This document shows, piece after piece, positions 41,930 to 52,362 of a stretch of 64,000 nt of DNA. The notes beneath the pieces are model-generated. The model saw only the letters and a list, made by a program, of their open reading frames with translations. It made no database searches and was not told the DNA's origin. The first letter of the stretch is position 1. Each line of letters starts with the position of its first letter. The position numbers and the translations under genes are program-made. Source of the stretch: Candidatus Regiella insecticola LSR1 (GTDB lineage: Bacteria; Pseudomonadota; Gammaproteobacteria; Enterobacterales; Enterobacteriaceae). Location of the stretch: contig NZ_GL379589.1 in the NCBI RefSeq assembly GCF_000143625.1, positions 486,273 to 550,272 on the forward strand. Direction: 5' to 3'.

Positions 41930-43977
41930 TGAAAACCATTGTATTTGCTTATCATAATATTGGTCATGCCGCTTTAACCGAATTAGCTACCGCCGGTTAT
42001 GATATCCAAGCGGTATTTACCCACCTTGATGATCCACAAGAAAATAATTTTTTCAATTCTGTTGCTGCTAAGGCAACGGAAATGGGGCTGCCGGTCTATG
42101 CGCCAGAAAATGTCAATCATCCATTGTGGGTTGATCGCATCAAACAATTACAACCGGATATTATTTTTTCTTTTTACTATCGTAACTTATTAAGCCCTGA
42201 GATCTTATCCTTGGCGCCAAAGGGGGGATTTAATCTACATGGTTCATTGTTGCCACGTTACCGTGGTTGCGCCCCTGTTAATTGGGTATTGGTTAACGGA
42301 GAAAGTGAAACCGGTGTGACATTACATCAAATGCTTAAAAAAGTGGATCAGGGCGCTATTGCGGGTCAGCGCAAAGTGATGATTGATCCGGAGGACACCG
42401 CTTTTACCCTGCACGAAAAAATAACGCAGGCGGCTCAACGGTTATTACGCGATCTGTTACCTCAAATTAAACAAGGATCGATAACGCTGGTGCCGCAAAA
42501 TGAAGAAGAGGCCAGTTATTTCGGCCGTCGCACCGCCGCCGATGGAAAAATTGATTGGCAACAATCGGCGGTAACCGTTAATAATTTAGTACGCGCCGTA
42601 ACTAAACCCTACCCGGGTGCTTTTAGTTATCTGGGTGAGCAAAAACTCATTATTTGGCAATCGCGCCCATTAGACATTAAACATGATGAACAACCGGGTA
42701 CCCTGTTAAAAACCGACCCGCTGATCATTGCTTGTGGTAAAGGTGCATTAGAAGTGATAGCCGCGCAAAGTGATCCGGGATTATATTTGTCGGGTAAACA
42801 GTTGGCGCAAGAAATGGGGATGATGGAAAAAGGGTGTTTAGGTATCAAGCCAAATAGTCAGCAAACAAAACCGACCCGGGTGCTGATCCTCGGCGTGAAT
42901 GGTTTTATCGGTAATCACTTAACCAAGCGTTTATTGTCTGAAGATAACTATGAGATCTACGGTCTGGATATTGGTTCCGACGCCATCAGTTGTTTTATGA
43001 GTCATCCTCGTTTTCATTTTGTTGAAGGCGATATCAGCATTCACTCCGAGTGGATCGAATATCACATTAAAAAATGTGATGTGGTATTGCCTTTGGTGGC
43101 GATTGCAACGCCGATTGAATATACACGTAATCCACTACGTGTCTTCGAATTAGATTTTGAAGAAAATCTAAAGATCGTACGCGATTGTGTTAAATACAAA
43201 AAACGCATTGTTTTTCCCTCGACCTCAGAAGTCTACGGGATGTGTGATGATAAAGAGTTCAATGAAGATAGTTCGCGTTTGATTGTTGGGCCGATTAATA
43301 AACAACGTTGGATCTATTCGGTTTCCAAGCAATTATTGGATCGTGTTATTTGGGCATACGGGGCGAAAGAAGGACTGAAATTCACGCTATTCCGTCCCTT
43401 TAACTGGATGGGCCCAAGGTTAGATAGTCTTGATGCGGCGCGCATTGGTAGCTCACGCGCCATCACACAGTTGATCCTCGATTTAGTGGAGGGTACACCG
43501 ATAAAACTCATCGATGGCGGTGAACAAAAACGGTGTTTTACTGACATTAAAGATGGTATCGAAGCGTTATTCCGCATTATTGAAAATCATGATAACCGCT
43601 GTGATGGTCAAATTATCAACATCGGCAATCCCGCGGATGAAGCCAGTATTCGTGAATTAGCAGAAATGCTAGTGAAACATTTTAAACAACATGAGTTATA
43701 CAACCGTTTCCCTCCTTTTGCCGGATATAAAAAAATAGAAAGCAGCAGTTATTATGGCAAAGGCTATCAAGATGTCGTACATCGCACACCCTGCATCAAA
43801 AATGCACGCCGCTTGCTCAATTGGCAGCCAAAAATTTCCATGGAAGAAACCATAAAAGAAACCTTAGATTTTTTCTTACGCAGCACATTATCGCACGGTG
43901 ACATCGCTAAGAATGACGAGGCTATACCCACAGCCCTTGAAGTTGCCGCTAGGCGGCCAGGGCGTGAGACCCGATGA
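41929..43977 (+). CDS. arnA: Bifunctional UDP-Ara4N formyltransferase / UDP-GlcA decarboxylase
   Basis: Two domains: the N-terminal formyltransferase (N102 and H104 in FNLHGSLLP) formylates UDP-Ara4N, and the C-terminal NAD-dependent decarboxylase ([20 protein letters not shown]) oxidises UDP-glucuronate. It has 682 residues (E. coli 660), starting at [12 protein letters not shown]; the frame from 41908 adds seven non-homologous residues. The E. coli-like sequence ends at about [10 protein letters not shown]. The last roughly 18 residues ([18 protein letters not shown]) are encoded by a family A repeat, which also supplies the stop. Both active sites are upstream of the insertion, so activity is probably kept. 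Confidence 0.95.
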   Translation: MKTIVFAYHNIGHAALTELATAGYDIQAVFTHLDDPQENNFFNSVAAKATEMGLPVYAPENVNHPLWVDRIKQLQPDIIFSFYYRNLLSPEILSLAPKGGFNLHGSLLPRYRGCAPVNWVLVNGESETGVTLHQMLKKVDQGAIAGQRKVMIDPEDTAFTLHEKITQAAQRLLRDLLPQIKQGSITLVPQNEEEASYFGRRTAADGKIDWQQSAVTVNNLVRAVTKPYPGAFSYLGEQKLIIWQSRPLDIKHDEQPGTLLKTDPLIIACGKGALEVIAAQSDPGLYLSGKQLAQEMGMMEKGCLGIKPNSQQTKPTRVLILGVNGFIGNHLTKRLLSEDNYEIYGLDIGSDAISCFMSHPRFHFVEGDISIHSEWIEYHIKKCDVVLPLVAIATPIEYTRNPLRVFELDFEENLKIVRDCVKYKKRIVFPSTSEVYGMCDDKEFNEDSSRLIVGPINKQRWIYSVSKQLLDRVIWAYGAKEGLKFTLFRPFNWMGPRLDSLDAARIGSSRAITQLILDLVEGTPIKLIDGGEQKRCFTDIKDGIEALFRIIENHDNRCDGQIINIGNPADEASIRELAEMLVKHFKQHELYNRFPPFAGYKKIESSSYYGKGYQDVVHRTPCIKNARRLLNWQPKISMEETIKETLDFFLRSTLSHGDIAKNDEAIPTALEVAARRPGRETR

Positions 43978-44049
43978 GCGTAGACAAACTACGTGATTCG
44001 GGCGAGGGCTCGCAGCCAACAACGCGGCAGCTTCAAAGGCGAAGGGTAT
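43924..44049. repeat. Palindromic repeat family A between arnA and arnD
   Basis: A 126-bp copy, ends ATACCCACAGCCCTTGAAG and AAAGGCGAAGGGTAT. It encodes the final residues and stop of ArnA and reaches to within 6 bp of the arnD start. It separates two genes that touch or overlap in relatives. Confidence 0.88.
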
Positions 44050-44054
44050 ATACG

Positions 44055-44951
44055 GTGAAAAAAATTGGCCTAAGAATTGACGTCGATACCTATCAGGGTA
44101 CCCAGCAAGGCGTGTCGACACTGCTTCATTTACTGCAAAAATATGATCTTCAGGCCAGTTTTTTCTTCAGCGTCGGGCCCGATAATATGGGGCGTCATTT
44201 ATGGCGTCTGCTGCGCCCCCGTTTTTTATGGAAAATGTTGCGCTCAAATGCGGTCTCACTGTATGGCTGGGATATTCTTCTGGCGGGAACCGCTTGGCCA
44301 GGGAAATTGATCGCCAACGATCTCGGCGCACTGATGAAACAAACGCTAGCGCAAGGACAAGAAGTGGGGCTTCATGCTTGGGATCACCAAGGCTGGCAAG
44401 CCAAGGTTGATCGGTGGTCGGATCAACAATTGACTGAACAAATAAAACGCGGAGTTGACACACTACAGCAAAGTCTTGGACAACAGGTGAGTTGCTCAGC
44501 CGTTCCGGGGTGGCGGGCAGACGAACGGGTGCTAGCAGCTAAACAATCCTTCGCTTTTAACTATAATAGTGATTGCCGCGGCACCCATCCTTTTCGTCCA
44601 CAGTTTGCCGATGGCCGTATTGGCACGGTGCAGATCCCTGTGACCTTGCCGACTTACGATGAGGTGGTGGGTAGTGAAGTGCAACAGCAAGACTTTAATG
44701 ATTATATTTTGGCCGCGATGCTGCGTGATAGTGGTGTCCCTGTTTATACCATTCATGCTGAAGTTGAGGGAATGTCGCAATCGGCGATGTTTGAACAATT
44801 GTTACAGCGAGCGCAACAACAAGGTCTGTGCTTTTGTCCACTCAGTACCCTGTTACCCACGGATCAGCAACAGTTACCACTGGGCAAAATTGTGCGCTCT
44901 CCTTTTCCGGGGCGAGAAGGCTGGTTGGGTTGCCAAGCTGAGGTTGAATGA
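44055..44951 (+). CDS. arnD: Undecaprenyl-P-Ara4FN deformylase
   Basis: Removes the formyl group from the lipid-linked sugar so that ArnT can transfer it. It has 298 residues, starting at GTG 44055 ([15 protein letters not shown], aligning with E. coli [15 protein letters not shown]). The NodB-type domain has DVDT and HAWDH (metal ligands). The longer frame from 43974 begins inside the repeat. The repeat's right end lies where a ribosome site should be (GAAGGGTATATACG), and its GAAGGG might now serve as one. Confidence 0.93.
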   Translation: MKKIGLRIDVDTYQGTQQGVSTLLHLLQKYDLQASFFFSVGPDNMGRHLWRLLRPRFLWKMLRSNAVSLYGWDILLAGTAWPGKLIANDLGALMKQTLAQGQEVGLHAWDHQGWQAKVDRWSDQQLTEQIKRGVDTLQQSLGQQVSCSAVPGWRADERVLAAKQSFAFNYNSDCRGTHPFRPQFADGRIGTVQIPVTLPTYDEVVGSEVQQQDFNDYILAAMLRDSGVPVYTIHAEVEGMSQSAMFEQLLQRAQQQGLCFCPLSTLLPTDQQQLPLGKIVRSPFPGREGWLGCQAEVE

Positions 44952-44954
44952 TCC

Positions 44955-46808
44955 ATGATGATAAAATTATTTAAAAACCGTAAATTATTTAAAAACTGTC
45001 AATTTTTTAAAAACAAGGCACTGGCCTTATTAAGCATTTTTTTTATCATTTTGTATCTGCTTCCGCTCAACCAGCGCCTACTGTGGCAGGCTGATGAAAC
45101 CCGTTATGCCGAAATCAGCCGTGAGATGCTACAACGGGGTGATTGGATAGTGCCGCGTCTGTTAGATGTGCGTTATTTTGAAAAACCGGTAGCAGGGTAT
45201 TGGATCAATAACCTCAGTCAATGGCTATGGGGTGAAAATAACTTCGCAGTACGCTTTGGATCCGCATTCAGTATCGCCTTGACTGCGTTATTGGTTTTTT
45301 GGTTAGCCACGCGATTATGGCATAACCGTTCCACAGCAATATTAGCAACGCTCATTTATCTCACCTTTTTCCTGGTGTTTGGTGTCGGCTCTTATGCGGT
45401 GCTCGATCCGATGATTTCGCTCTGGCTGATGGCCGCCATGGTGAGTTTTCACCTCACCTCATCGGCTATACCCACAGCCCTTGAAATTGCCGCTAGGCGG
45501 CCAGGGGGGGAGACCGATGAGCGTAGACAACTACGTGATTCGGCGAACGCCCGCAGCCAACAACGCGGCAGTTTCAAAGGCGAAGGGTATAAAACATCCT
45601 GGCAAAAAATCGGTGCTTATGCTTTGCTCGGTATCGCCTGTGCCATGGGAGTCATGACGAAAGGATTTTTGGCTTTAGTGGTACCTGTCATCGCGATCGT
45701 GCCCATTGTTCTGTTACAAAAACGGGTAAAAGAACTGCTCTTTTTTGGCCCGATAGCGGTGTTAGCCGCGCTTTTATCTTGTCTGCCCTGGGCATTGACC
45801 ATAGCGCAGCGGGAGCCAGACTTTTGGCATTATTTTTTTTGGATTGAACATATTCAACGCTTCGCGACTGAAGACGCGCAACATAAAGAGCCCTTTTGGT
45901 ATTATTTGCCGCTTTTATGTTTAGGTGTTTTACCCTGGCTAGGATTATTACCGGGCGCATTACTAAAAGGGTGGCGCGAGCGTGTGAACCGTCCCGAATT
46001 ATTTTTTCTGTTAAGTTGGGTATTGATGCCGCTGATTTTTTTCAGCATCGCTCAAGGTAAATTATTGACCTACATTTTGCCTTGCATGGCACCACTGGCG
46101 TTATTAATGACTGCCTATGCTACCGATTGTGTTAATAGCCAGCAGATGAATGCCTTTAAAATGAACGGCATCATTAATCTGATCTTGGGGATCCTTTGCA
46201 CCCTGACGGTATTGATACTGGGAATGGATTACTTTCCGCAGTGGATACTATTAAATCAAGATGAAAACAACAAAATCCTGCTCGGCATGCTGGCCTTTGC
46301 CACCTGGGCAGTGCTGGGGTGGTGGAGTCTGCGCGCCAACCATCGCCACTGGAAAGTGGCGGCCGCCTGCCCCTTATTGTTGGCGACGCTGGTCGGTTAT
46401 ATCATCCCTCAGCACATCATTGATGTAAAACAGCCGCAACATTTTATCCGTCAGAACAGCGCGCTATTACAGGAAAGCCGTTATCTACTCACCAATGAGG
46501 TCGGTATTGCCACCGGCTTAGCCTGGGAGCTCAAACGCAATGATGTGATGATGTTCAATTCTAAAGGTGAGCTGTCTTATGGCCTGAACTACCCAGATAG
46601 CCGCGATCACTATGTTAATAAGTTAGATTTTCCAACATGGCTGACGCAAGCACGCCAACAGGGGAATGTAGTATTGGTATTATTAGATAATCAAAAAGCC
46701 ATCGATGATTTACCCCATGCCGATAAAATCGAACAATTCAATCGGTTACTGTTATTGTCTTGGTTGGCAAAAACGGACACCCCCACCATGAACACAACAA
46801 GCCCATGA
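44955..46808 (+). CDS. arnT: Undecaprenyl-P-Ara4N lipid A transferase, with an in-frame repeat insertion
   Basis: Transfers L-Ara4N to lipid A on the periplasmic side, giving resistance to cationic peptides. It has 617 residues (E. coli ArnT 550). The N-terminal [13 protein letters not shown] holds the conserved catalytic-site aspartate and glutamate, followed by [13 protein letters not shown] and many membrane segments. At about residues 172-212 a family A repeat is translated in frame ([20 protein letters not shown] ... SFKGEGY). It falls between HLTSS and [13 protein letters not shown], where E. coli has a short loop between two membrane helices. The rest is collinear with E. coli. The hydrophilic insert may be tolerated. 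The ATG at 44955 or 44958 is the start. Confidence 0.93.
   Translation: MMIKLFKNRKLFKNCQFFKNKALALLSIFFIILYLLPLNQRLLWQADETRYAEISREMLQRGDWIVPRLLDVRYFEKPVAGYWINNLSQWLWGENNFAVRFGSAFSIALTALLVFWLATRLWHNRSTAILATLIYLTFFLVFGVGSYAVLDPMISLWLMAAMVSFHLTSSAIPTALEIAARRPGGETDERRQLRDSANARSQQRGSFKGEGYKTSWQKIGAYALLGIACAMGVMTKGFLALVVPVIAIVPIVLLQKRVKELLFFGPIAVLAALLSCLPWALTIAQREPDFWHYFFWIEHIQRFATEDAQHKEPFWYYLPLLCLGVLPWLGLLPGALLKGWRERVNRPELFFLLSWVLMPLIFFSIAQGKLLTYILPCMAPLALLMTAYATDCVNSQQMNAFKMNGIINLILGILCTLTVLILGMDYFPQWILLNQDENNKILLGMLAFATWAVLGWWSLRANHRHWKVAAACPLLLATLVGYIIPQHIIDVKQPQHFIRQNSALLQESRYLLTNEVGIATGLAWELKRNDVMMFNSKGELSYGLNYPDSRDHYVNKLDFPTWLTQARQQGNVVLVLLDNQKAIDDLPHADKIEQFNRLLLLSWLAKTDTPTMNTTSP
45469..45590. 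repeat. Palindromic repeat family A inside the arnT coding sequence
   Basis: A 122-bp copy, ends ATACCCACAGCCCTTGAAA and AAAGGCGAAGGGTAT. The arnT frame stays open through it and resumes correctly afterwards, so it is carried as translated sequence. Confidence 0.92.
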
Positions 46809-47143
46809 TCGACTATTTATTAGTGCTGGTGGTCAGTTTACTCACCTGTGCCGGGCAATTGTGTCAAAAAAAAGCCACAGAGGGGTGGCAATCCTCCGCT
46901 AAACGCACGGCGGCGAGCTGGTTATCTCTCGCATTATTACTGCTAGGATTAGCGATGCTATTGTGGCTCAGATTATTACAATCGATGCCACTCAGCCAAG
47001 CGTATCCATTATTGAGCGTTAATTTTATTTTCATCACCTTGGCAGGCCAATATTTTTTTCATGAGCCCGTCACTTCACGACATTGGTGCGGTATTGCCAC
47101 TATTATCTTGGGCATTTTTTTGTTGAACTGGCATGGAAAATAA
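46805..47143 (+). CDS. arnE: Ara4N flippase subunit ArnE
   Basis: With ArnF, an EmrE-type small transporter that flips undecaprenyl-P-Ara4N across the inner membrane. It has 112 residues, start ATG 46805 overlapping the arnT stop (ATGA). Membrane segments include [16 protein letters not shown] and [28 protein letters not shown] and RHWCG match E. coli ArnE. Confidence 0.93.
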   Translation: MIDYLLVLVVSLLTCAGQLCQKKATEGWQSSAKRTAASWLSLALLLLGLAMLLWLRLLQSMPLSQAYPLLSVNFIFITLAGQYFFHEPVTSRHWCGIATIILGIFLLNWHGK

Positions 47144-47531
47144 GCATAATACCCGAGGCTATAGCTGGGTCATCGGCAGCATCGTATTAATTACTCTAGC
47201 CCAACTACTATTGAAATGGGGAATGGTAAGTATCCCATTAATGTCGCTCAGTGATATCAATTTTGTCTTTTTAACGCATCACTATATTCAACTGTGCACT
47301 GTTATTTTTGGTTTATTAGGCTACGCTTTGTCGATGCTATGTTGGCTCTGCGCGCTACGTTATTTACCACTCAATCAGGCTTATCCACTAATTAGTATCA
47401 GCTACGTGCTGGTCTACTTATTGGCGGTAGCGTGGTTTAATGAAACTGCCACCGTCACTAAAACACTAGGGGCGCTGTTCATCCTGCTAGGTGTTTGGAT
47501 TATTTATATGAAACCGAAAAAACCAAGTTGA
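47133..47531 (+). CDS. arnF: Ara4N flippase subunit ArnF
   Basis: Partner of ArnE. It has 132 residues with four membrane segments (for example [19 protein letters not shown] and [17 protein letters not shown]) and the SMR-like [15 protein letters not shown]. It overlaps arnE by 11 bp. Last gene of the arn operon. Confidence 0.92.
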   Translation: MENKHNTRGYSWVIGSIVLITLAQLLLKWGMVSIPLMSLSDINFVFLTHHYIQLCTVIFGLLGYALSMLCWLCALRYLPLNQAYPLISISYVLVYLLAVAWFNETATVTKTLGALFILLGVWIIYMKPKKPS

Positions 47532-47559
47532 GATCATTCTTTACTAACAGGAAAAATCA

Positions 47560-48987
47560 GTGAAACTAATTGCAACCATTTTGTGTGGTGGAGTGGGTTC
47601 CAGGTTATGGCCTATTTCACGGGCATTACACCCAAAACCTTTTATTCGCCTAAAAGATGGGCAGAGCCTATTACAAAAAGCTTTTTTACGTGCTGCTCAG
47701 CTTTCTGGGCTTACCGAAATCCTGACAGTGACCAACCGAGATTTGTTTTTCAAAACTGAAGATGAATTTCGCGAAGTCAACCTCTCGAAGATCCCCACTT
47801 CCTTTATCTTAGAGCCCTTCGGGCGTAATACGGCTGCCGCGATTGCTACTGCCTCCCACTACGTAACGACAAAACACGGTCATGATGCCATCATGCTGGT
47901 ACTCACAGCTGATCATTTAATTGACGATCAAGGCGCCTTTCAAGACGCCATAAGCAAGGCGATTGAGCTGGCAACAGCAGGTAAATTAGTGACCTTAGGC
48001 ATCAAGCCAAAATCTCCTGAAACGGGTTATGGCTACATCGAAGCGGATGGCAATAACGTGTTACGTTTTGTGGAAAAACCTCCACTTAAAGAAGCACAAG
48101 AATATTTTACTTCAGACCAATTTTTATGGAATTCAGGTATGTTTTGCTTCATGGCCGATACAATGCAGCAACAATTGGAACAGCATTGCCCAGACATTCT
48201 TGCGGCCACAAAAAATTGCATTGAACAGGCGCTCACTACAGAAGGTCTAGGTATTACACAGATAATACTCGATGCTAATGAATTCAAAAACGTTAGAGAC
48301 AATTCTATCGATTATGCGGTTATGGAAAAATCCAATCGAATGGCAGTGGTGCCATGTGACATAGGTTGGAGTGATATTGGCTCCTGGAGTGGCTTCGGCA
48401 AGCTGTCTGAGCCTGATGCAGAGGGTAACCACGTGCAGGGGGATGCGCTGTTGCATACTACCCGTAATTGCACCATCTATAGTAATGACGGTCTAATCAG
48501 TACTGTCGGGGTCGATAATCTGATCGTTATTAAGACACCCGATGCGGTTCTCGTTGTTGATAAATCGCGAGAACAAGATGTAAAACATATTTATGCTGAA
48601 CTGGCAGCCAGAGATCATACCTCTCACAAACTCCATTGCACAGTACACTGCCCATGGGGTACCTACACTGTGTTAGAAGAAGGCAAGAACTTTAAGATAA
48701 AACGTATTGAGGTCAAACCGGGTGCCAGCCTTAGCTTACAAATGCACCATCACCGCAGCGAGCACTGGATAGTGGTTAGTGGGACGGCCGAGGTGACCAA
48801 TGGTGAGCAGGTATTTTACGTCAAGACCAATGAATCTACTTATATCCCCGCCATGCACAAACATCGTTTGACAAATCCTGGATTGATTAAATTAGTGATG
48901 ATTGAAGTACAAAGTGGCGATTATTTAGGCGAAGATGATATCGTGCGTTTCAAAGATAATTATGGCCGCTGTAAGCAGGAAAATTGA
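47560..48987 (+). CDS. manC: Mannose-1-phosphate guanylyltransferase / phosphomannose isomerase
   Basis: Makes GDP-mannose for polysaccharide synthesis. It has 475 residues, start GTG with AGGA 7 bp upstream. The N-terminal nucleotidyltransferase has GGVGSRLWPISR and EPFGRNTAAAIA; the C-terminal cupin isomerase has MQMHHHRSEHWIVVSGTAEV. It opens a block with Wzm/Wzt and mannosyltransferase-like genes, so a mannose-containing O-antigen is likely. manB (phosphomannomutase) is not in the window. Confidence 0.93.
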   Translation: MKLIATILCGGVGSRLWPISRALHPKPFIRLKDGQSLLQKAFLRAAQLSGLTEILTVTNRDLFFKTEDEFREVNLSKIPTSFILEPFGRNTAAAIATASHYVTTKHGHDAIMLVLTADHLIDDQGAFQDAISKAIELATAGKLVTLGIKPKSPETGYGYIEADGNNVLRFVEKPPLKEAQEYFTSDQFLWNSGMFCFMADTMQQQLEQHCPDILAATKNCIEQALTTEGLGITQIILDANEFKNVRDNSIDYAVMEKSNRMAVVPCDIGWSDIGSWSGFGKLSEPDAEGNHVQGDALLHTTRNCTIYSNDGLISTVGVDNLIVIKTPDAVLVVDKSREQDVKHIYAELAARDHTSHKLHCTVHCPWGTYTVLEEGKNFKIKRIEVKPGASLSLQMHHHRSEHWIVVSGTAEVTNGEQVFYVKTNESTYIPAMHKHRLTNPGLIKLVMIEVQSGDYLGEDDIVRFKDNYGRCKQEN

Positions 48988-49781
48988 TGTTTAATATGCT
49001 ATCGAGTGCGTGGCGCTACCGCTTCTTCATTTTTTCTTCTATCAAAACGGAGCTCCGTACTAAATTTATTCGCAGCCGTTTAGGTGGACTATGGATGATA
49101 TTAAATCCATTGGCTCAGGTAATCATTTTTGCTTTTGTCCTGTCAGCCGTCCTTTCCGCCCGACTACCGGGCATCAACAATCAATACGCTTACGCTATTT
49201 ATTTGATGGCAGGCACCTTAGGTTGGACATTATTTGCAGAAATTGTCAACCGCTGCCTAACACTATTCATCGATAACGGCAATATCCTTAAAAAATTAGC
49301 CTTTCCTAAAATTGCCTTACCTCTTATCGTGATGGGCAGTGCATTGGTTAATAATCTATTGCTGTTTATCGCTATTTTGGCCATTTTTGGTTTGCTCGGC
49401 CACACTCCTGGCATGGCCTTACTCTGGCTCCCCATACTCATGGCGATAATGGTCGCATTAGCATTAGGTATAGGTTTGACTTTAGGGATACTCAATGTTT
49501 TTATTCGGGATATTGGGCAAGTAGTACCTGTGGTGATGCAATTTGTTTTTTGGTTAACCCCCATCGTCTATATGGCCAACATTATCCCGGCACAATACCA
49601 CTCTTGGTTAGTATGCAATCCACTGATCCCTATCGTTACCGCTTATCAAGACATCTTATTGTATAATCGTGCACCACAGTGGTTAGATCTAACAAACACA
49701 TTGATAATAGCCTTAGTGCTACTGCTGGGTAGCTTAGTCCTGTTCCGTAAAGCCAGCCCGGAAATGGTAGATCAATTATGA
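48987..49781 (+). CDS. wzm: O-antigen ABC transporter permease, Wzm type
   Basis: The membrane part of an ABC-2 exporter that moves a completed polysaccharide across the inner membrane. It has 264 residues; start ATG 48987 overlaps the manC stop (TGATG) and follows AGGA. It has about six membrane segments; TKFIRSRLGGLWMILNP and FWLTPIVYM are typical. It pairs with wzt by a 4-bp overlap. Confidence 0.9.
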   Translation: MFNMLSSAWRYRFFIFSSIKTELRTKFIRSRLGGLWMILNPLAQVIIFAFVLSAVLSARLPGINNQYAYAIYLMAGTLGWTLFAEIVNRCLTLFIDNGNILKKLAFPKIALPLIVMGSALVNNLLLFIAILAIFGLLGHTPGMALLWLPILMAIMVALALGIGLTLGILNVFIRDIGQVVPVVMQFVFWLTPIVYMANIIPAQYHSWLVCNPLIPIVTAYQDILLYNRAPQWLDLTNTLIIALVLLLGSLVLFRKASPEMVDQL

Positions 49782-51028
49782 ACGGCCAACTACAGGTACA
49801 AAATTTAGGCAAAGCCTACCGCCAATACGGCAGCGAATTACGGCGCATCGCCTCTTGGTTTGCGCCTACTGTTTTGCCACGCGAGGAGCAATGGGTACTA
49901 AAAGATATCAATTTTTCTATCGCGCCAGGTGAAGCCGTGGGTATCGTCGGCCAAAATGGGGCGGGTAAAAGCACCCTGCTCAAACTGATCACCGGCACGG
50001 TACAACCCACGCAAGGAAAAGTGCAATTACAAAGCCGTGTAGCGGCTATTTTAGAATTAGGAATGGGATTTAACCCCGAGCTAACGGGTAGGCAAAATGC
50101 TTATCACAGTGCCTGTTTAATGGGTTATAGCCATGAAATAGCGCGCGTCATGCCGGAGATTGAAGCCTTTGCTGAAGTAGGCGAGTACTTTGATCAGCCG
50201 ATGCGCACCTACTCCAGCGGCATGCAAATGCGCGTCGCTTTTAGCGTTGCCACGGCATTCCAACCCGATCTGCTAATTGTGGATGAGGCGTTGTCAGTAG
50301 GGGATAGCTATTTTCAACATAAAAGTTTTGATCGGATCCGTCAATTTAGAGCCAAAGGCGTTTCCATTATGTTAGTGACCCACAATATGGGCGATGTGCG
50401 TACTCTCTGTGACCGTGTCATCTTATTGGATCAAGGGCGAGTGCTAAAAGATGGTTTACCTGATGAAGTGGTGGATCACTATAACGCGCTGATTGCTGCC
50501 AAAGAAAATGCCAAGCTTACCATTGAGCAACGGCGCGAAAAAAATGGCTGGTTACTGACCAAAAGCGGTACCGGTGAAGCACGTATCAGAACTCTGAAAT
50601 TAGTAGATGCGGCTTCCGGCGATGAATTAGCAGTAGCAAAAGTCGGCCAAGCAGTAGAACTGCTACTTGAAGCTGACATTCATGCCGATCTACCTCGCCT
50701 GGTGCTGGGCTATATGATCCGCGATAAACAAGGGCATGTGGTATGGGGCACAAACACCTGGCACACTCGCCAAATCCAAGAAAACGTTAAAACCGGCGAC
50801 ACCCTGACTTTTAGCATGACCTTTACCTGTACTTTAGGATCGGGGTCTTATTCGGTATCCCCTGCTTTAACCAGTTCTGATACACATCTTATTAATAACT
50901 ATGAATGGCAGGATAATCTGCTGGTTTTTGAGGTGTTAAATGCAGATCAGGATACCTTTATCGGAAGCAGTTGGCTTGACGCTCAATTTCTTATTTCTCG
51001 CAATAGTAACGGATATATAGCCCAATGA
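49778..51028 (+). CDS. wzt: O-antigen ABC transporter ATPase, Wzt type
   Basis: A 416-residue exporter ATPase. The first about 245 residues are the ABC domain: Walker A GQNGAGKST, signature YSSGMQMRVAFSVA, Walker B LLIVDEALSVGD, H-loop VTHN. The last about 160 residues form a Wzt C-terminal beta-sandwich (AVELLLEADIHADLPRLV to GSYSVSPAL), which in E. coli O8/O9a recognises the capped end of the glycan. This domain suggests that export depends on a terminal modification, fitting with the methyltransferase next door. Confidence 0.92.
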   Translation: MNGQLQVQNLGKAYRQYGSELRRIASWFAPTVLPREEQWVLKDINFSIAPGEAVGIVGQNGAGKSTLLKLITGTVQPTQGKVQLQSRVAAILELGMGFNPELTGRQNAYHSACLMGYSHEIARVMPEIEAFAEVGEYFDQPMRTYSSGMQMRVAFSVATAFQPDLLIVDEALSVGDSYFQHKSFDRIRQFRAKGVSIMLVTHNMGDVRTLCDRVILLDQGRVLKDGLPDEVVDHYNALIAAKENAKLTIEQRREKNGWLLTKSGTGEARIRTLKLVDAASGDELAVAKVGQAVELLLEADIHADLPRLVLGYMIRDKQGHVVWGTNTWHTRQIQENVKTGDTLTFSMTFTCTLGSGSYSVSPALTSSDTHLINNYEWQDNLLVFEVLNADQDTFIGSSWLDAQFLISRNSNGYIAQ

Positions 51029-52362
51029 GTTTTATTTCCTATTCCCAAAATTTTGAAGATGTCATGCTGTGGCGCGCACTTAAACATGTGCAAAATCGGT
51101 TTTATATCGATGTCGGCGCCCAACATCCGGTAAATGATTCTGTTAGCCAAGCTTTTTATGAGCGGGGGTGGAGAGGGATACATATTGAGCCAGCATTTGA
51201 ATATGCCGCGCTTTTGCGCAAAGAAAGACCGGATGAAACGGTGCTACAAGTCGCCCTCACCGATACCGATGCAGGCGCATTGACGCTCAATGTGATTCCA
51301 GATTCTGGCCTAAGTACGGCGGCATATGCTTATGCACAACAGCATAAGCTGGAGCTAGGTTATACATCATAGCAAGTACAGGTACCTGCTATGACATTAA
51401 AAACGGCCTTACAATCCCTTGAATTTAAAGACGTTCACTGGCTTAAAATTGATGTTGAAGGATTTGAGGAAAAGTTTATTAAAGGATGGGACAGTCAAAT
51501 TTTGCGTCCTTGGATAATGGTTATTGAAGCCACCACTCCGAATAAACCAGAGTTAGATTATGCCAAATGGGATCCTGTCCTTATCGCTGCAGACTATCTG
51601 TTTGTCTACTTTGATGGGCTAAATCGTTTCTATGTAGCGAAAGAACATGCCGAGCTTATTGACGCATTTTCTGCTCCGCCCAATGTATTCGATGAGATTC
51701 AGCAGGCTGGATTTGTGGGGCTGCTATCCCAAAATGAGGCCACAAAGCATAAGCCAGATCGACTTGAGCGCTCTTTACAAAAAAAATGCGAGGCATTACT
51801 GTTATCAAATCAACGGTTGAGCACATCAGAAAAAAAACGTGCATCGCTGCAAACCGACTACGCGGCGGCAAAAACAAAAATAGATGAGCTGAATCATTCT
51901 TCACATCATTGGTGGACGGTGGCTGATGGGCTGAATCGAGAGCTACAGAGCGTTTACACCAGTAAATTTTGGAAAATCACCAGACCATCATTGCGTCAAG
52001 CAAGGCTAGTCAGTCAGTGGGTAGCATCGCTACCACGACGTGGAGCGCGCTGGTCGATTCAAAGGATAAAAGGTCTTGCCAAACCGATGGTGATTTGGGC
52101 AATAAAACAAACTCTTGCCAATGCTGTTTTGAAAAGGCGTGCACTCATCGTTTTGACTCAATATCCTCAGGTTAAACACCGGCTGCACCAACTCGCACTA
52201 CGATCATCCCTTCTTATTAACAGAGAAGTCACATCCCCCACAGTGTCTTTACCACCAACATCAGAAGCACTGGAGATGCCAGAATTAATAAAAAACTTTT
52301 CACCCCGTGTTGTCGGTATTTATTCGGGTCTACAAAAAACTGTTAATGCAAGGAAATATTGA
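51025..52362 (+). pseudogene. FkbM-type methyltransferase with an in-frame amber codon
   Basis: A single reading frame is interrupted by one TAG at 51370-51372 (codon 116): LELGYTS, stop, QVQVPAMTLKTAL continues in the same frame. The first part holds the SAM-binding FYIDVGAQHP and GWRGIHIEP; after the stop come WLKIDVEGFEEKFI (the FkbM acidic motif), then coiled-coil-like sequence and a SKFWKITRPSLR motif seen in polysaccharide-locus proteins. Without readthrough the enzyme is split within its catalytic domain. The overlaps with wzt (ATGA) and the next glycosyltransferase are intact, so decay is recent. It may have capped the O-antigen chain end, as WbdD does. Confidence 0.85.

Noticed and set aside
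51370..51372. Pyrrolysine or programmed readthrough at the TAG
   Set aside because: Nothing in the sequence (no PYLIS-like context, no pyl genes) supports it, and the family has no pyrrolysine members that I know of. A plain nonsense mutation is simpler.
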